Of a stretch of DNA of 64,000 nucleotides, positions 48,559 to 59,058 are shown in pieces. The translations under genes were made by a program, and so were the position numbers. The notes under the pieces are model-generated. The model made no database searches. It was not told the DNA's origin and saw nothing but the letters and a program-made list of their open reading frames with translations. Position 1 is the first letter of the stretch. Each line of letters opens with the position of its first letter. The DNA is taken from assembly GCA_003260075.1 (NCBI GenBank), contig QLIY01000593.1, positions 34,616 through 98,615 on the forward strand, in the 5' to 3' direction. The stretch comes from Phallusia mammillata. Lineage: Eukaryota; Chordata; Ascidiacea; Phlebobranchia; Ascidiidae.

Positions 48559-49235
48559 CATGTATTGCTTTTCAAGGCGCCATTGTTCAGACACTGGCCG
48601 TTCGCAGAGACAATGACATTTTAGTATACTATCATTCATGCTTTAGCGTTTGCAAGCGATTTTTTGATTTTTAGTAGTGCGCTAACAAGCAAGTTTTGTG
48701 ATCAAGTAATGAAGCCTCCGTTTGTGTAAACTATCAATGAAGGTTGTGTCTTTACAAAAAAATAAAACATCAGTAAGGCCAAGAAGCTACCATTTTCATT
48801 TTGATGACCATAAGTAAGTGTGTGTTGCAAAAAACGTTATTACTTGATTTAATCAACTATTTCTCACACTATTTGTCTATATTGAGGTTTTTTATAATTG
48901 CGGATTCTTGTTTACTCTATTCGACCTGTTTTAAGCCCAACTTAGTACCGAAATCCAACACGGGTTGCCATTTAACTTTTTTAAGTGGGCCACAGGACTA
49001 TCAGGATTACGAGACCAAAAAGTTACTTTTAGGGGGCCTCCATTTACGAAAGGGGGAGAACCGCTGTTCTAGGGCTTTGTAATATAAAATTGCATTAAAA
49101 ATGTAATGAGCCTGTTTGGCCAAATAAACGTTTCGCAACATATCAATTTTCCGACCGCAATTTAACACCGTTGCAACATTTTGCAACACAAAATTGTGTA
49201 TACTTTACTGTTTAGTGAAGTAACAAAGTAGTACT
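48555..49235. other. Non-coding; possible hAT right end
   Basis: gggagaaccgctgtt at 49053-49067 resembles an inverted hAT terminus. No left end or TSD is found. Confidence 0.35.
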
Positions 49236-49365
49236 TTTTTTGTTAAATTAGAAATATATTTCTTGTTTCAAACAGATCAACGACAAAACTGCTGAAAATT
49301 TAACATCAAAATTCAGCTTACAGCACTCGTTTGCGAAATAAAACGTTGGTTATAAAAGTTGTTCA

Positions 49366-49720
49366 ATGGATTTTAAAAGCAAAGCTTTAAGCCCTGCGCA
49401 ACCACACTTGCAAAACAAAGAGACGTTTAATTTCTCTGCAATAAACGAACAACTCGAGAGAAAATTGGCATTCAACCATGATCTGGAAGGTGACATTCGT
49501 CCCAAGATGAGGGATATATCAAGGACATCCGGTGTTTTTAAAAAGAAGCTTCATCAAGATGGACATTTAGAAACACGCAAGTCAACGCGTTATAATAAGA
49601 AACCTCATCGATGTGATGTTTGTGAAAAAAAGTTCAGCTACGGTGCAAATTTAAACAAGCACATGTTGATTCACACAAATCAAAAGCCTCATCGATGTTA
49701 CGTTTGTGAGAAAAAAATAA
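49366..49720 (+). CDS. C2H2 zinc-finger gene 5' part, truncated
   Basis: From ATG 49366 an N-terminal region of about 75 residues reads through (including FNHDLEGDIRPKMRD, shared with the 26.0 kb copy), then a degenerate finger, a CDVC finger and the start of a CYVC finger. At about 49715 the similarity to fingers stops in the middle of a finger (CEKKIKELAV) and the sequence becomes upstream-type DNA also found at 37480 (gtaatcgtacctgaccc). Either recombination joined a truncated gene to another unit, or the join is an assembly error. Because two copies share it, the N-terminus is probably the authentic one of this ZNF subfamily. No KRAB or other known domain is recognised. Confidence 0.55.
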
Positions 49721-49935
49721 AAGAATTAGCGGTAGATGTTTTATTCACATGTGTAATCGTACCTGACCCACATACTTGTTGCTGCACATGAATACTAAAA
49801 TTATTTATCAAATAACTTTGATAGGTTAAATAAAGTAATACTACATACGATTTTAAAAGTGTTATTTTGTCTCATCTGTATAATCACTTGTTTGTTGCAC
49901 ATATTTTGTTAAGAACTGTGTGAACCATTTTCCAG

Positions 49936-50010
49936 TGAAATATGCCGAATTGTCGGAGACGCTGGAAAAAGAAATTGTTGCACAGCCATTTGATGCCGGA
50001 TAGCTTTAAT
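49936..50010 (+). promoter_or_regulatory. Conserved ZNF promoter/leader block, shortened
   Basis: Retains gacgctggaaaaagaaattg, ttgcacagcc and gatgccggatagct. The TATA part is missing. Confidence 0.4.
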
Positions 50011-50037
50011 TAATGGTGTTTTTTGTTTCAATAAATG

Positions 50038-50880
50038 GTATACTTGTCTTTACACAAATATTTAATACTTGTTTGTGAAAAAGGATTCTGCACCAAGACA
50101 ATTCAATACAAGCATGTTTACTCACACTACAGAGAAACTCCAATGATACAATATTTGCCTAATTGACTTACACTAAAGAAAATAAAAACTTTTTTGCTTT
50201 GTAGGTAAGAACAGGATGTTGAACCTTTTGTTAAGTTCAAAATTATGCTTTTTTAACAGCGATCTTATTTGAATTGTTTGTTAATTTTAAAACAGCACTA
50301 AACAAAATAACACAATGTGAATCGCCATATGGTGTGCGGAAGTGGGATCAACCTTTGTTGCATGTTTCCATTTCTGTTGATTGTTGACTACTTGTTCATG
50401 AAATCAATTTTGAAATCACACCAGTTGCCCGTTCTCTGAGTTTCTCACTTTATGGAAGCTAGCTAATCTGGCCATGCGTCGAATTGCTTCCTGTAATACG
50501 AGAACGTGGTAAAGCCGTAAGTCGCAGCTGCACAACCCGTTAATGTCTGAATTACTTCGTGTGGGCGCAGCAACTGATCTTTGTAGCCCAGTTAAGGTTA
50601 ACAGTGGCGAGGGAAAGCTAATGTGTATATTTTTTAGATTTGGAAGGACGAATTTGTTTGTCCATGTTTAGAACACGCCGTTTCAATCATTTTACCAGTA
50701 GTCTGTTATGTTTGGTTAGATTCGGAAAACTAAAAATATCTTTTGAGGGCGTTACGTAATTGCAATTTGAAACAAACAAGCGACGCAGAATTATTATCAA
50801 ACCTGGTTCGAATTTCCACACAGGGTTTCGACTTAAGTGTTGATACTGATATATATACTTACATATAATATTTATTGGGT
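50038..50880. repeat. ZNF upstream unit (paralogue of 53153-53990)
   Basis: About 840 bp, close to identical in long stretches with 53153-53990. It includes a decayed finger pair near 50078-50155 and the segment ttgaatt-cttcctgtaatac-agaacg, also present at 10070, 30730 and 37195. Confidence 0.8.
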
Positions 50881-51199
50881 TAAAGGATGACTTTCGTTTA
50901 CTTTTACTACAAGCCAAATCACTTTAATTGATGAGTGTATATTAGTTTTAATATATTGTACTTCTTTTGAAATCTTAAGGAATTAAAAAAGTTTAAGACA
51001 TATTTCTCTTAATTTAAGTGCAATAACTAGTCTTAAATGGAACAAATGTATTGCAAACGTGACATCGACTGCTTTACACACAGATAAGCAATTTTAAACT
51101 GATAAAATATTTTCTGATATATTTACTCGATAATTGGTACTTTTGCTTGATAACCTTTATACGTTAAATTTCTTTAATACTGGATAAACGATTTTATTT

Positions 51200-51315
51200 T
51201 ACAAGTGCCACTGGATTATGTCCGATCAGTTGTTTGTAACTAATATAAATGACGCTTGTAATCGGACACGCTGGAAAAGGAAATTGTTGCACAGGCCGCT
51301 TGGTTTCGGTTAGCA
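51200..51315 (+). promoter_or_regulatory. Conserved ZNF promoter/leader block (51.5 kb gene)
   Basis: cagt-like upstream part (caagtgccactggattatg, tccgatcagttgtttg), TATAAAT at 51244-51250, then gacgcttgtaatcggacacg, ctggaaaaggaaattgttgc and acag. It matches 10763-10910 and 54308-54455. Confidence 0.55.
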
Positions 51316-51441
51316 ACATTACTCGAGTATTAGGATTACAAATAGTTACACACATAAGTGAATTGCAAAGTATGACAGAACCGAAGGTTGCAAATTTGGT
51401 ATTTTTTTTCAGGTAGTATTCTTGTTGTTTCATTGTGTCAG

Positions 51442-52569
51442 GCGACTCACTCTAAACATACGCCTTATAATTGTGATGTTGTGTAAAAAATGATGGCAAT
51501 GAGTGGACATTTAAAAACACACACCATTGAGAAACCTCATCGATGTGACATTTGTAAAAAAAGATTCACCAGTTCACAAGGTTTGAAAACACACATGTTG
51601 ATCCACACTAAAGAGAAACCATATCAATGTGTTGTTTGTGAAAAGAGATTTAGTCAAAGTGGAAATTTGAAAGGACACATGTTGATTCACACCAACGAAA
51701 AACCCCATCAATGTAATGTTTGCGAAAGAAAATTTAGTCGGCGTGGAAATTTGAAAACACACATGCTGACACACACCAAAGAAAAACCTCATCGCTGCAT
51801 TGTTTGCGAAAAACGCTTCAGCGAAAGTGGAAGTTTGAAAAGACACATGTTGACACACACTAAAGAGAAACCTTATCGATGTGATGTTTGTGAAAAAAGG
51901 TTTAACATCAGTGGAAATGTGAAAAAACACATGCTGACACACACCTATGAAAAATCTCATCGATGCGATATTTGTGAAAAAAGATTTCGCCACTTTGTGA
52001 CTTTAAAAATGCACATGATGACACACACCAATGAGAAACCACATCGATGTGATGTTTGTGAAAAAACATTTCGTCATGGTGGAAGTTTAAAACAGCACAC
52101 ATTAACACACACCAAAGAAAAACCTCATCAGTGCAATGTTTGTGAAAAAAGCTTTAACCAAAGTGGAAACTTAAAAACACACATATTGACACACACCGAT
52201 CAGAAACCTTATCGATGTGATGTTTGCGAAAAAAGCTTTAACCGAGGTGGAAACTTAAAAACACACATGTTGACTCACAGCAATCAGAAACCTCATCGAT
52301 GTGATGTTTGTGAAAAATGCTTTAACCATGGTAGTCATTTGAAAACGCACATGTTGACACACACCAAAGAAAAACCTCATCGATGTGATGTTTGTGAAAA
52401 AAGATTTTACCGAGGTAGTCATTTGAAAACACACATGTTGGCACACACTAAAGAAAAACCAAATCGATGTGATGTTTGTGAAAAAAGATTCAGCCGGGTT
52501 GAAGTTTTGAAAACCCACATGTTGACACACACCAATGAAAAACCGCATCGATGTGAAGTTTGTGAAAAA
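51442..52569 (+). CDS. C2H2 zinc-finger gene, 12 complete fingers, 3' end lost at an undetermined base
   Basis: The exon starts after acceptor cattgtgtcag (ending about 51441). A first half finger is interrupted by a stop (gttgtgtaaaaa), and ATG 51490 opens a frame of 360 codons. It contains twelve canonical fingers (CDIC, CVVC, CNVC, CIVC, CDVC, CDIC, CDVC, CNVC, CDVC, CDVC, CDVC, CDVC), all with both Cys and both His and with THTKEKPH-type linkers. Finger 13 (CEVCEK) is cut at n 52570, and the following sequence is unrelated hAT-like DNA, so the true C-terminus is not in view. Adjacent fingers are very similar (SFNQSGNLKTH and SFNRGGNLKTH; CFNHGSHLKTH and RFYRGSHLKTH), indicating recent internal duplications. 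A DNA-binding role is inferred from the family. Confidence 0.75.
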
Positions 52570-52570
52570 N

Positions 52571-52961
52571 GTTCCGGTTTGGGCAAATTATCCGTTCCGA
52601 ACCGGTTTGCGGTTTTTAAACCGGTTCAAATTTTCATTTATTTCAATTTAATTCTACCCATCATCTGCCTGGCCTTATCAAACTCCAAAAGAATTTGGAC
52701 CATGCATTGTCATTTTTGACACGCCCTATAAGTAGTATCTCGGGTATTCTTTAGTGCGCTGTTTTGAAAACAATCACAAAATATAAACCCGCTGCATTTT
52801 TTACGGGTTCAGTTCCGCTTCGGGTCCAACACCAAACAAAATATGAGGTTCAACTCCGGTTAGGGTTTTTAGAAAATCTTAACTAGCGGTTCGGGTTTAA
52901 TGTAACTAACCGCTCAAACCGGTTCGCGGGTTCGGGTTCAGTTCTGGTTCGACGCCCTGGT
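52571..52961. mobile_element. hAT-like element rich in ccggttcgg motifs, left end missing
   Basis: Repeated aaccggttc/cggttcgggtt motifs in both orientations and a right end ggttcgacgccctg resemble hAT MITEs with such subterminal repeats. Its left end coincides with n 52570, so it is probably misjoined to the ZNF exon or inserted there. Confidence 0.45.
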
Positions 52962-53152
52962 GTAAAATGCCTCAATTTATGAGTGTTTAAAACATGTAAT
53001 TGAGTGAATGATGTTGAAACAGTGTGCAACGAGGGTACGCTATTCGCCTGAAGTTTAATTATTGATCGCATTGTTATGTTTTGTCTGCTTGTAAAATATA
53101 TATCAGAAAAAAAAACTGCGACGCATTTAGAGTTTAAAACGGCCTATTCTTG

Positions 53153-53990
53153 GTATACTTGTCTTTGTACAAATATTTAATACTTGTTTGTGAAAAAGGA
53201 TTCTGCACCAAGACAGTTCAATAAAAGCATGTTTACTCACACTACAGAGAAACTCCAATGATACAATATTTGCGATGAAAACGTTATTGACTTACACTAA
53301 AGAAAATATTTTTTTTTGCTTTGTCGGTAAGAACAGGATGTTGAACCTTTTGTTAAGTTCAAAATTATGCTTTTTTAACAGCGATCTTATTTGAATTGTT
53401 TGTTAATTTTAAAACAGCACTAAACAAAATAACACAATGTGAATCGCCATATGGTGTGCGGAAGTGGGATCAACCTTTGTTGCATGTTTCCATTTCTGTT
53501 GTTTGGTGACTACTTGTTCATGAAATCAATTTTGAAATGACACCAGTTGCCCGTTCTCTGAGTTTCTAACTTCGTGGGAGCGAGCTAATCTGGCCATGCG
53601 TCGAATTGCTTCCTGTAATACGAGAACGTGGTAAAACCGCAAGTCGCAGCTGCACAACCCGTTAATGTCTACATTACTTCGTTAACGCACAACAACTGAA
53701 CTTTGTAGCCCAGTTAAGGTTAACAGTGGCGAGGGAAAGCTAGTGTGTATATTAGTTAGAGTTGGAAGAACGAATTCGTTTGTCCATGTTTAGAACACGC
53801 CGTTTCAATCATTTTACCAGTAGTCTGTTATGTTAGGTTAGATTCGGAAAAGTAAGAATGCCTTTAAGGGCGTTGCGTAATTGCGGTTTGAAACAAACCA
53901 GCGACGCAGAATTATTATTAAACCTGGTTCGGATTTCTACAAAGGTTTGGACTGATGTGTTGACACTTGAAAACACTGATATATAATATT
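53153..53990. repeat. ZNF upstream unit (paralogue of 50038-50880)
   Basis: Starts tatacttgtctttg-acaaat and follows 50038-50880, including the decayed finger pair (53193-53275), to about 53990. Confidence 0.8.
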
Positions 53991-54307
53991 TATTTACTTG
54001 GGGCATCTATACATTTGTTTTGAATAGAAGGATGTCTAGTTTGACTACCGAGCCATATGTTAAATCACTTTAACTGTGGCGTGTTTATTTAATTCATCTG
54101 TTCTAATCAAGACCCAATCTCGTGAAGTGCAATGATTTGTCTTCAATAGAACAAATGTATTGCAGACGTGACATCGACCGCTTCACACACACATAGGAAC
54201 TTTATAACAGAAAAAATGTTTTCTGACATTATTCCGCAAAAATAGTCACCTTTGCTCGGTAACCTTTATTCTTTAAATTAATTCGATACTGATAAACGAT
54301 TCGGTTA

Positions 54308-54455
54308 TTTTTCCAGTGCCACTGAAATAGGGTCCGGTCAGATCAGTTGTTTGACCCAGTTTGTGACCAATATAAATGAATCTTGTAATCGATGACGCTA
54401 TAGGAAATTGTTGCACAGCTGTCTACCGCATTGCGAAGCCACGATTCCGGATAGC
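54308..54455 (+). promoter_or_regulatory. Conserved ZNF promoter/leader block (54.6 kb gene)
   Basis: ttccagtgccactg, gatcagttgtttgacccagt, ttgtgaccaa, TATAAAT at 54371-54377, then tcttgtaatcgatgacgct, ggaaattgttgcacagct and cgcattgcgaagcc. A stretch of the leader (about 10 bp of the ctggaaaa part) is missing compared with other copies. Confidence 0.5.
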
Positions 54456-54577
54456 TTAAAACAGTACTCGAGTATTAGGATTGTAGATAGTTACACACAA
54501 AAGTTAATTGCAACGAATTACAAAACTGAAGGTTGTAAATTTAATATTCTTGTCAGGTAGTTTTCTTGTTGTTTCCA

Positions 54578-55528
54578 GTCGACTCACACTGAACATAAAC
54601 TTTATGAATGTGATTATAAGTGGAAATTTAAAAACACACATGTTGACACAAACCAATGAGAAACCTCATCGGTGTGATGTTTGTGAAAAAAGATTTTGCA
54701 AAGTTGGGGCTTTGAAAACTCACATGATGACACATACCAAAGAGAAACCACACCAATGTGTTGTTTGTGAAAAGAGATTTAGTCGGCGTGGAAATTTAAA
54801 AACACACATGATGACTCACACCAAAGAGAAGCCACATCAATGTGTTGTTTGTAAAAAGAGATTTAGTCAGCGTGGAAGTTTAAAAAGCCACATGTTGACT
54901 CACACCAAAGAGAAACTTCATCGCTGCATTGTTTGCGAAAAACGCTTCGGCGATAGTGGAAGTTTGAAAAGACACATGTTGATACACACCAAAGAAAAAC
55001 CTTATCGATGTGATGTTTGTGAAAAAAGATTTAGCAGAAGTGGAGATTTAAAACCACACTTGATGACACACACCAATGAGAAACCACATAGATGTCATGT
55101 TTGTGAAAAAAGATTTAACCGAGGTGGTTACTTAAAAACACACATGTTGACACACACCAATCAGAAACCTTTTCGATGTGATGTTTGTGAAAAATGCTTT
55201 AACCAAAGTAGTCATTTGAAAAGGCACATGTTGACACACACCAAAGAAAAACCCCATCGATGTGATGTTTGCGAAAAACGCTTCAGCAGAAGTGGAAACT
55301 TGAAAACTCACATGATGACTCACACCAAAGAGAAACCACATCAATGTGTTGTTTGTGAAAAGAGATTTAGTCAGCGTGGAAGTTTAAAAAGCCACATGTT
55401 GACACACACCAAAGAGAAACCTCATGGCTGCATTGTTTGCGCAAAACGCTTGACACACATGTTGACACACACCAAAGAAAAACTCTATCGATGTGATGTT
55501 TGTGAAAAAAAGATTTAGCTTAAGTGGA

Positions 55529-55624
<96 letters not shown>

Positions 55625-55680
55625 AGTAGTCATTTAAAAAGGCACATGTTGACACACACTAAAGAAAAACTATAAATGTG
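54578..55680 (+). pseudogene. C2H2 zinc-finger gene copy, 9 good fingers, broken 3' end
   Basis: The exon follows acceptor ttgtttccag (ending about 54577), and the first finger is reduced to its second half (SGNLKTHMLTQ). Nine complete fingers follow (CDVC, CVVC, CVVC, CIVC, CDVC, CHVC, CDVC, CDVC, CVVC). The tenth lacks its middle (CIVCAKRLTHMLTH), a deletion of 14 residues. The next ends at a stop (55516-55518) because an A run has one base too many. A 92-nt C run (55531-55622) and one more finger tail follow. Fingers 2-3 and 8-9 are near-repeats (SRxGNLKTH then SQRGSLKSH), showing an internal block duplication. The frame upstream of 54578 is open by chance and probably intronic. Confidence 0.7.
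55531..55622. other. 92-nt C run inside the ZNF array (gap artefact)
   Basis: Sits within a finger and replaces its middle. The flanks (taagtggaaa and aaagtagtcattt) are parts of two different fingers, so at least one finger repeat was probably lost here. Confidence 0.75.
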
Positions 55681-55849
55681 ATGTTTGTGAAAAACGCTTC
55701 ACTGAAAGTGGACATTTAAATGTCACATTACGACACAAAACAATCAAGAAATTTTTTATCGATGACACGAGTAGGGGCTTAACAAAAGTGAAAAATTGAC
55801 ATAAACACATGATGATACACACTGTAGAAAAACAAGAGAAATAATATCA

Positions 55850-56720
55850 AATGTTAAACCATGTTTGTCACCAATTAATGTTATTCGTTGTTTAAACCTG
55901 ATGAACAATACAACACATCGATAAATCAAAAATGGCTTGGTGCATTTCTTATAACTTTGCAGTGTTTTTTTTAGATTACTTCTTTCGAGAGCTTGCCAAA
56001 GCGACATGTAGGGTAAATTATGGGTTCCCTTCCCTGAAGGGGACACATTTTGATTTTACTCGATTTGTTTGTTGTTGTTGTTTTTCTTTTTTTCTTTCCT
56101 GAATTTTGTCTATCTCTTTTGTCATGAAATCTTTGGTGGATTTAAATGAACTTTCACAGATGGTAGATATAGTTATGCAGATGTGCCATCTGCTTTGTGT
56201 GATTTGATAACTCCAGTATTTACCCCGCTAGCCACGAAAATGTTTTTGTATGTTGCTGCGCACCACAAACGAAAACTTTCTGTGGTAGGTTATAGAACAT
56301 ATGGTAGTTGTGTTTGCAAATTATTGGTTAGAAGGTTTAATTAGAGACTGCACACTGCCAATTTAGCGACGACATAAATGGAGCGAAATCTTTGCCGATA
56401 CGCAACAGATCAAACTAAAACTTTGTAGAAATATTTGAATTCATTATTCCCATTTTTAGGTATTTTAATCTGACAGTTATTAAAGTTTATTTGTGTTTTG
56501 ACAATAAAAATGTTCTCTGCAAGTATTAAGATCGTTTCCGCTTGAACGCGACCAGTAAGATTTCAGCGTTTATAAATAAATAACAAATAGCACCAATGGA
56601 CATTTGAAAACACGCTTGTGTGCTGTTTGTAAAACTGTGTAACGCATTTAGATTCTTGGAAATGTGGCATTTTAAAGTTTATTTTGCAAATAGGTAAAAG
56701 TTTATAACAATGCCATAAAA
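55850..56720. repeat. ZNF 3' flank, an inserted element end and a second host block
   Basis: 55850-56021 is the common ZNF downstream block. It is cut at 56022 by the palindromic end (inverted mate 47472-47496). 56575-56720 is host DNA paralogous to 31055-31190 (caatggacatttgaaaac, gcttgtgtgctgtttgtaaa and aagtttataacaatgcc). Confidence 0.6.
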
Positions 56721-56985
56721 CAGGGGTGCCCAACCTTTCTTGAATCAAGATCAACTTTAGAGGTAGTCCAACTCTCGAGATCTACCATTCCAATACAAAT
56801 TAGAAATATAATGCAAGATCATATGCTTATTACTAAAGGGTTACTTGCATTTTTCCGAGCCTTGTTTTACGTTGTTCTTACAGTGCTTTGAACTCCATTT
56901 GTAAATTTGATCCAATACTCAGCTTTAAAATACAATATTGCGAAAAACATTTCCTCTGGGCGGCGCCGAAGGCTCACTCATTCCA
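56721..56985. mobile_element. hAT-like left end fragment next to the viral element
   Basis: caggggtgcccaacctttct at 56721, followed by gatctacc-type subterminal sequence, is a common hAT terminus. No matching right end or TSD is found before the viral element. The two may have arrived separately, or the right part of the hAT element may have been lost on viral integration. Confidence 0.5.
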
Positions 56986-57016
56986 TGACGTCAAAATTTT
57001 CGGGGAAACTACCTCC

Positions 57017-57071
57017 GTACCAATTAAGTATAGTGTCAGGACATATACTTAATTGGTACTGTGACGTCACA
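57017..57071. repeat. Hairpin and adjoining palindrome at the left end of the viral element
   Basis: gtaccaattaagtata (57017-57032) and its exact reverse complement (57044-57059) form a perfect 16-bp stem with an 11-nt loop. Directly after it, tgtgacgtcaca (57060-57071) is a perfect palindrome with a CRE-type core. Further tgacgtca copies lie at about 56986 and 57118. Parvoviral termini form hairpins, and this may be the remnant of one or the replication origin. Confidence 0.65.
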
Positions 57072-57078
57072 GTGGAAA

Positions 57079-57182
57079 CGGTAACACAATATATTAAAAT
57101 GTAAATAACGTTACCGCTGACGTCATGGAAAAATACTGGAGGTAATGGTAACGCACTGTTGCGAAGCTACATGCCGTTACCG
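57079..57182. repeat. CGTTACC / GGTAACG motif cluster, left
   Basis: Copies at 57079-57085, 57110-57116, 57147-57152 and 57175-57182 in mixed orientation, upstream of the TATA box. The same heptamer recurs at 60591-60630 and 61121-61151. Regular use near both ends suggests replicase-binding sites, which is inference. Confidence 0.5.
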
Positions 57183-57202
57183 AGAGTATGACGTAACAAT
57201 GG

Positions 57203-57210
57203 TATATAAA
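57203..57210 (+). promoter_or_regulatory. TATA box of the capsid-like gene
   Basis: TATATAAA 31 nt before the ATG at 57241, with tcattcagg at the expected start-site distance. The leader would be very short, as in densovirus promoters. Confidence 0.6.
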
Positions 57211-57240
57211 CATATTATTATTTAAAATTTGTCATTCAGG

Positions 57241-59028
57241 ATGACTTTGCCAAGGGAAAATGGGGTCCAAATGCTCTTCGGAGACATTGTGCCCAGATTC
57301 TCAGAGTGGTACAAGACTCAACTCAGGCAGGCAGGGGTGTTTATGGACAGATTCGATGAAGGCTGTGATGCAACGGTCGCTTACTTACGATCTTTGGATG
57401 ATACAGGGGAGATTGAGGTACTTAGAGAAAGAGGTAGAGACCTTGAGGATGAAACGACAGTCCAAGCAGTCGTAAATAAGAAATTTAAGCAAATAGGTCA
57501 ACAAATACGAAGAAGAGTAACTCAGGAACAAGCAGACGAACTTAGAACAGCAATTCACACACTGGAAAATGCAGAAAGACCAGTAGATCGAATAGGGGGA
57601 GGTGGTGGGGGTGGAGGAAGTAGTATTATGGGCACATTACTAGGTTCTCTAGCACAAGTAATAGGATCCTTTGCAGGAACATTAGTAGGTAGTAGACTTG
57701 ATGCTGCAAGAAAAGGTATATCATGGGGAAAACAAATGATTCAAGATGCTGGAGCCGAATTTATGACAAGTGCAGCGGGATCCCTAGGAGACTTATCAGT
57801 ACAACAACTAGAACAATTAATGAATGAAGTAGACGCGGAATATCCGGGAACTAAAAAGAACTGGGAAAGAATCAGACAAATCTATAAAAGAAAGCAAGCG
57901 GTCAAACAAGCAACTCAATCAGAGCAGACAGGTGATGAGGAAGGACCTACCCAAAAACGTAGAAAATCAAGTACTAATCAATCTGAGACAGAACAGGAAC
58001 CAAGTGAGACTAACGAAACTGAACAAGGAAACTCAGACGGAGAAGAACCCTCACCAAAACGACAAAGAACAGAAGAAACAGAAGAAAACGAACCTGCAGA
58101 TAGAAACGTTAACGAAAGTGATACAGATAACATGGAAGCTGATACTACTGCAGACGAAATGGGGGAGACTGGTGTACATAGGAGCACAACTGGTGGATCT
58201 GGTAGCGGTGGGCCTGGAATACTGGAACATAAAGTAGTTGCAAATAGTCTTAGTTCTGGATACAATAGCATTACCCAGAAAATTTATCAACGAGATCATA
58301 TGGCAATAAAATCATACCAATGGGTACAACCAGAAGGTGCATCAACACCAGTAGCAGAACCAGGACCTTGGAGAGACTCATACGGGAGTGGACAAATATA
58401 CAAATGTCCCATTCACGACTTCGGTTTGAAATTACCAACAGCATCTACAGATAGAGCAGGAAGAACTAAAATGATGCCGTGGCAAGATTACAATCCATTG
58501 CAATACTTCCAATACTTCAGAGTAAGATCAGTCAACATGAAATTGCTACATCCGGGACAATTCACAGCACCAGGATCAGCAAGCCATTTGCCGATAATCA
58601 GACTCAATATATGGCAAAATAAACATCAGACGAACGCAGGAGTACCAGGAATAAGACATTGGGATTCAACACCACAGCAATCAATGACCTTACTAACAGA
58701 GCCAGGAGCGATGAGCCATAGACTTGGAATACATGGCTTCAATGTAAAGATACAGCAGAAACAGTCACATCATGTAGACGTAGGAGAAGACGGCAGTGCA
58801 GGGCAAACATCTGAGCTTATGCAGATAGATAATAATAATATGCCGTGGTATAGAACAGAAGACTATAGTAAATGGTGTAGTTGTGAGGTAATGTTAAATT
58901 TGGAGGTATTTAGACACACAGTGCCTAATGAAACACTTACAAGTCCAACAGGTATGACATTTAACTTTCCAGTTGAATATACCTGGATATTAGACTTTAA
59001 AACTCCAAAACCGTATATTCGTAAGTGA
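57241..59028 (+). CDS. Parvovirus-like capsid (VP) protein, endogenous, open reading frame intact
   Basis: Uninterrupted 595 codons from ATG 57241 to TGA. Residue positions are from that ATG. 1-115: charged, helical. 119-126: eight consecutive Gly, followed by a hydrophobic Gly/Ala segment (about 130-150). 215-300: highly charged, with two basic NLS-like clusters (KRRK near 240, KRQR near 275) in a Ser/Glu-rich tract. 318-326: a second Gly/Ser stretch. 327-595: a region rich in Trp, Tyr, Pro and beta-like segments, compatible with a parvovirus capsid jelly roll (PWQDYNPLQYFQYFRVRSVN recalls the conserved PW-x-YF...RxK-V region). No phospholipase A2 motif is seen, as in hamaparvoviruses. The family assignment rests on pattern and on the neighbouring SF3 helicase, not on a search. 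An intact ORF implies recent entry, retained function or even an assembled exogenous genome. The codon usage is A-rich and unlike that of the ZNF genes. Confidence 0.6.
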   Translation: MTLPRENGVQMLFGDIVPRFSEWYKTQLRQAGVFMDRFDEGCDATVAYLRSLDDTGEIEVLRERGRDLEDETTVQAVVNKKFKQIGQQIRRRVTQEQADELRTAIHTLENAERPVDRIGGGGGGGGSSIMGTLLGSLAQVIGSFAGTLVGSRLDAARKGISWGKQMIQDAGAEFMTSAAGSLGDLSVQQLEQLMNEVDAEYPGTKKNWERIRQIYKRKQAVKQATQSEQTGDEEGPTQKRRKSSTNQSETEQEPSETNETEQGNSDGEEPSPKRQRTEETEENEPADRNVNESDTDNMEADTTADEMGETGVHRSTTGGSGSGGPGILEHKVVANSLSSGYNSITQKIYQRDHMAIKSYQWVQPEGASTPVAEPGPWRDSYGSGQIYKCPIHDFGLKLPTASTDRAGRTKMMPWQDYNPLQYFQYFRVRSVNMKLLHPGQFTAPGSASHLPIIRLNIWQNKHQTNAGVPGIRHWDSTPQQSMTLLTEPGAMSHRLGIHGFNVKIQQKQSHHVDVGEDGSAGQTSELMQIDNNNMPWYRTEDYSKWCSCEVMLNLEVFRHTVPNETLTSPTGMTFNFPVEYTWILDFKTPKPYIRK

Positions 59029-59052
59029 TGTATGTATATGTATATATGTGTA

Positions 59053-59058
59053 AATAAA
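59053..59058 (+). promoter_or_regulatory. Polyadenylation signal of the capsid-like gene
   Basis: AATAAA 25 nt after the VP stop and 32 nt before the next ATG. A TATA-like tatgtatatatg run precedes it (59031-59048) and could serve the second gene. Confidence 0.55.

Noticed and set aside
9000-56000. CRISPR-like or satellite repeat from the 84-bp periodicity of finger sequences
   Set aside because: The 84-bp period is one C2H2 finger plus linker (28 codons) and is coding.
57932-58299. Lys-rich and Ser-rich frames overlapping the capsid-like gene
   Set aside because: Shadows of the A-rich, charged linker region of the main frame.
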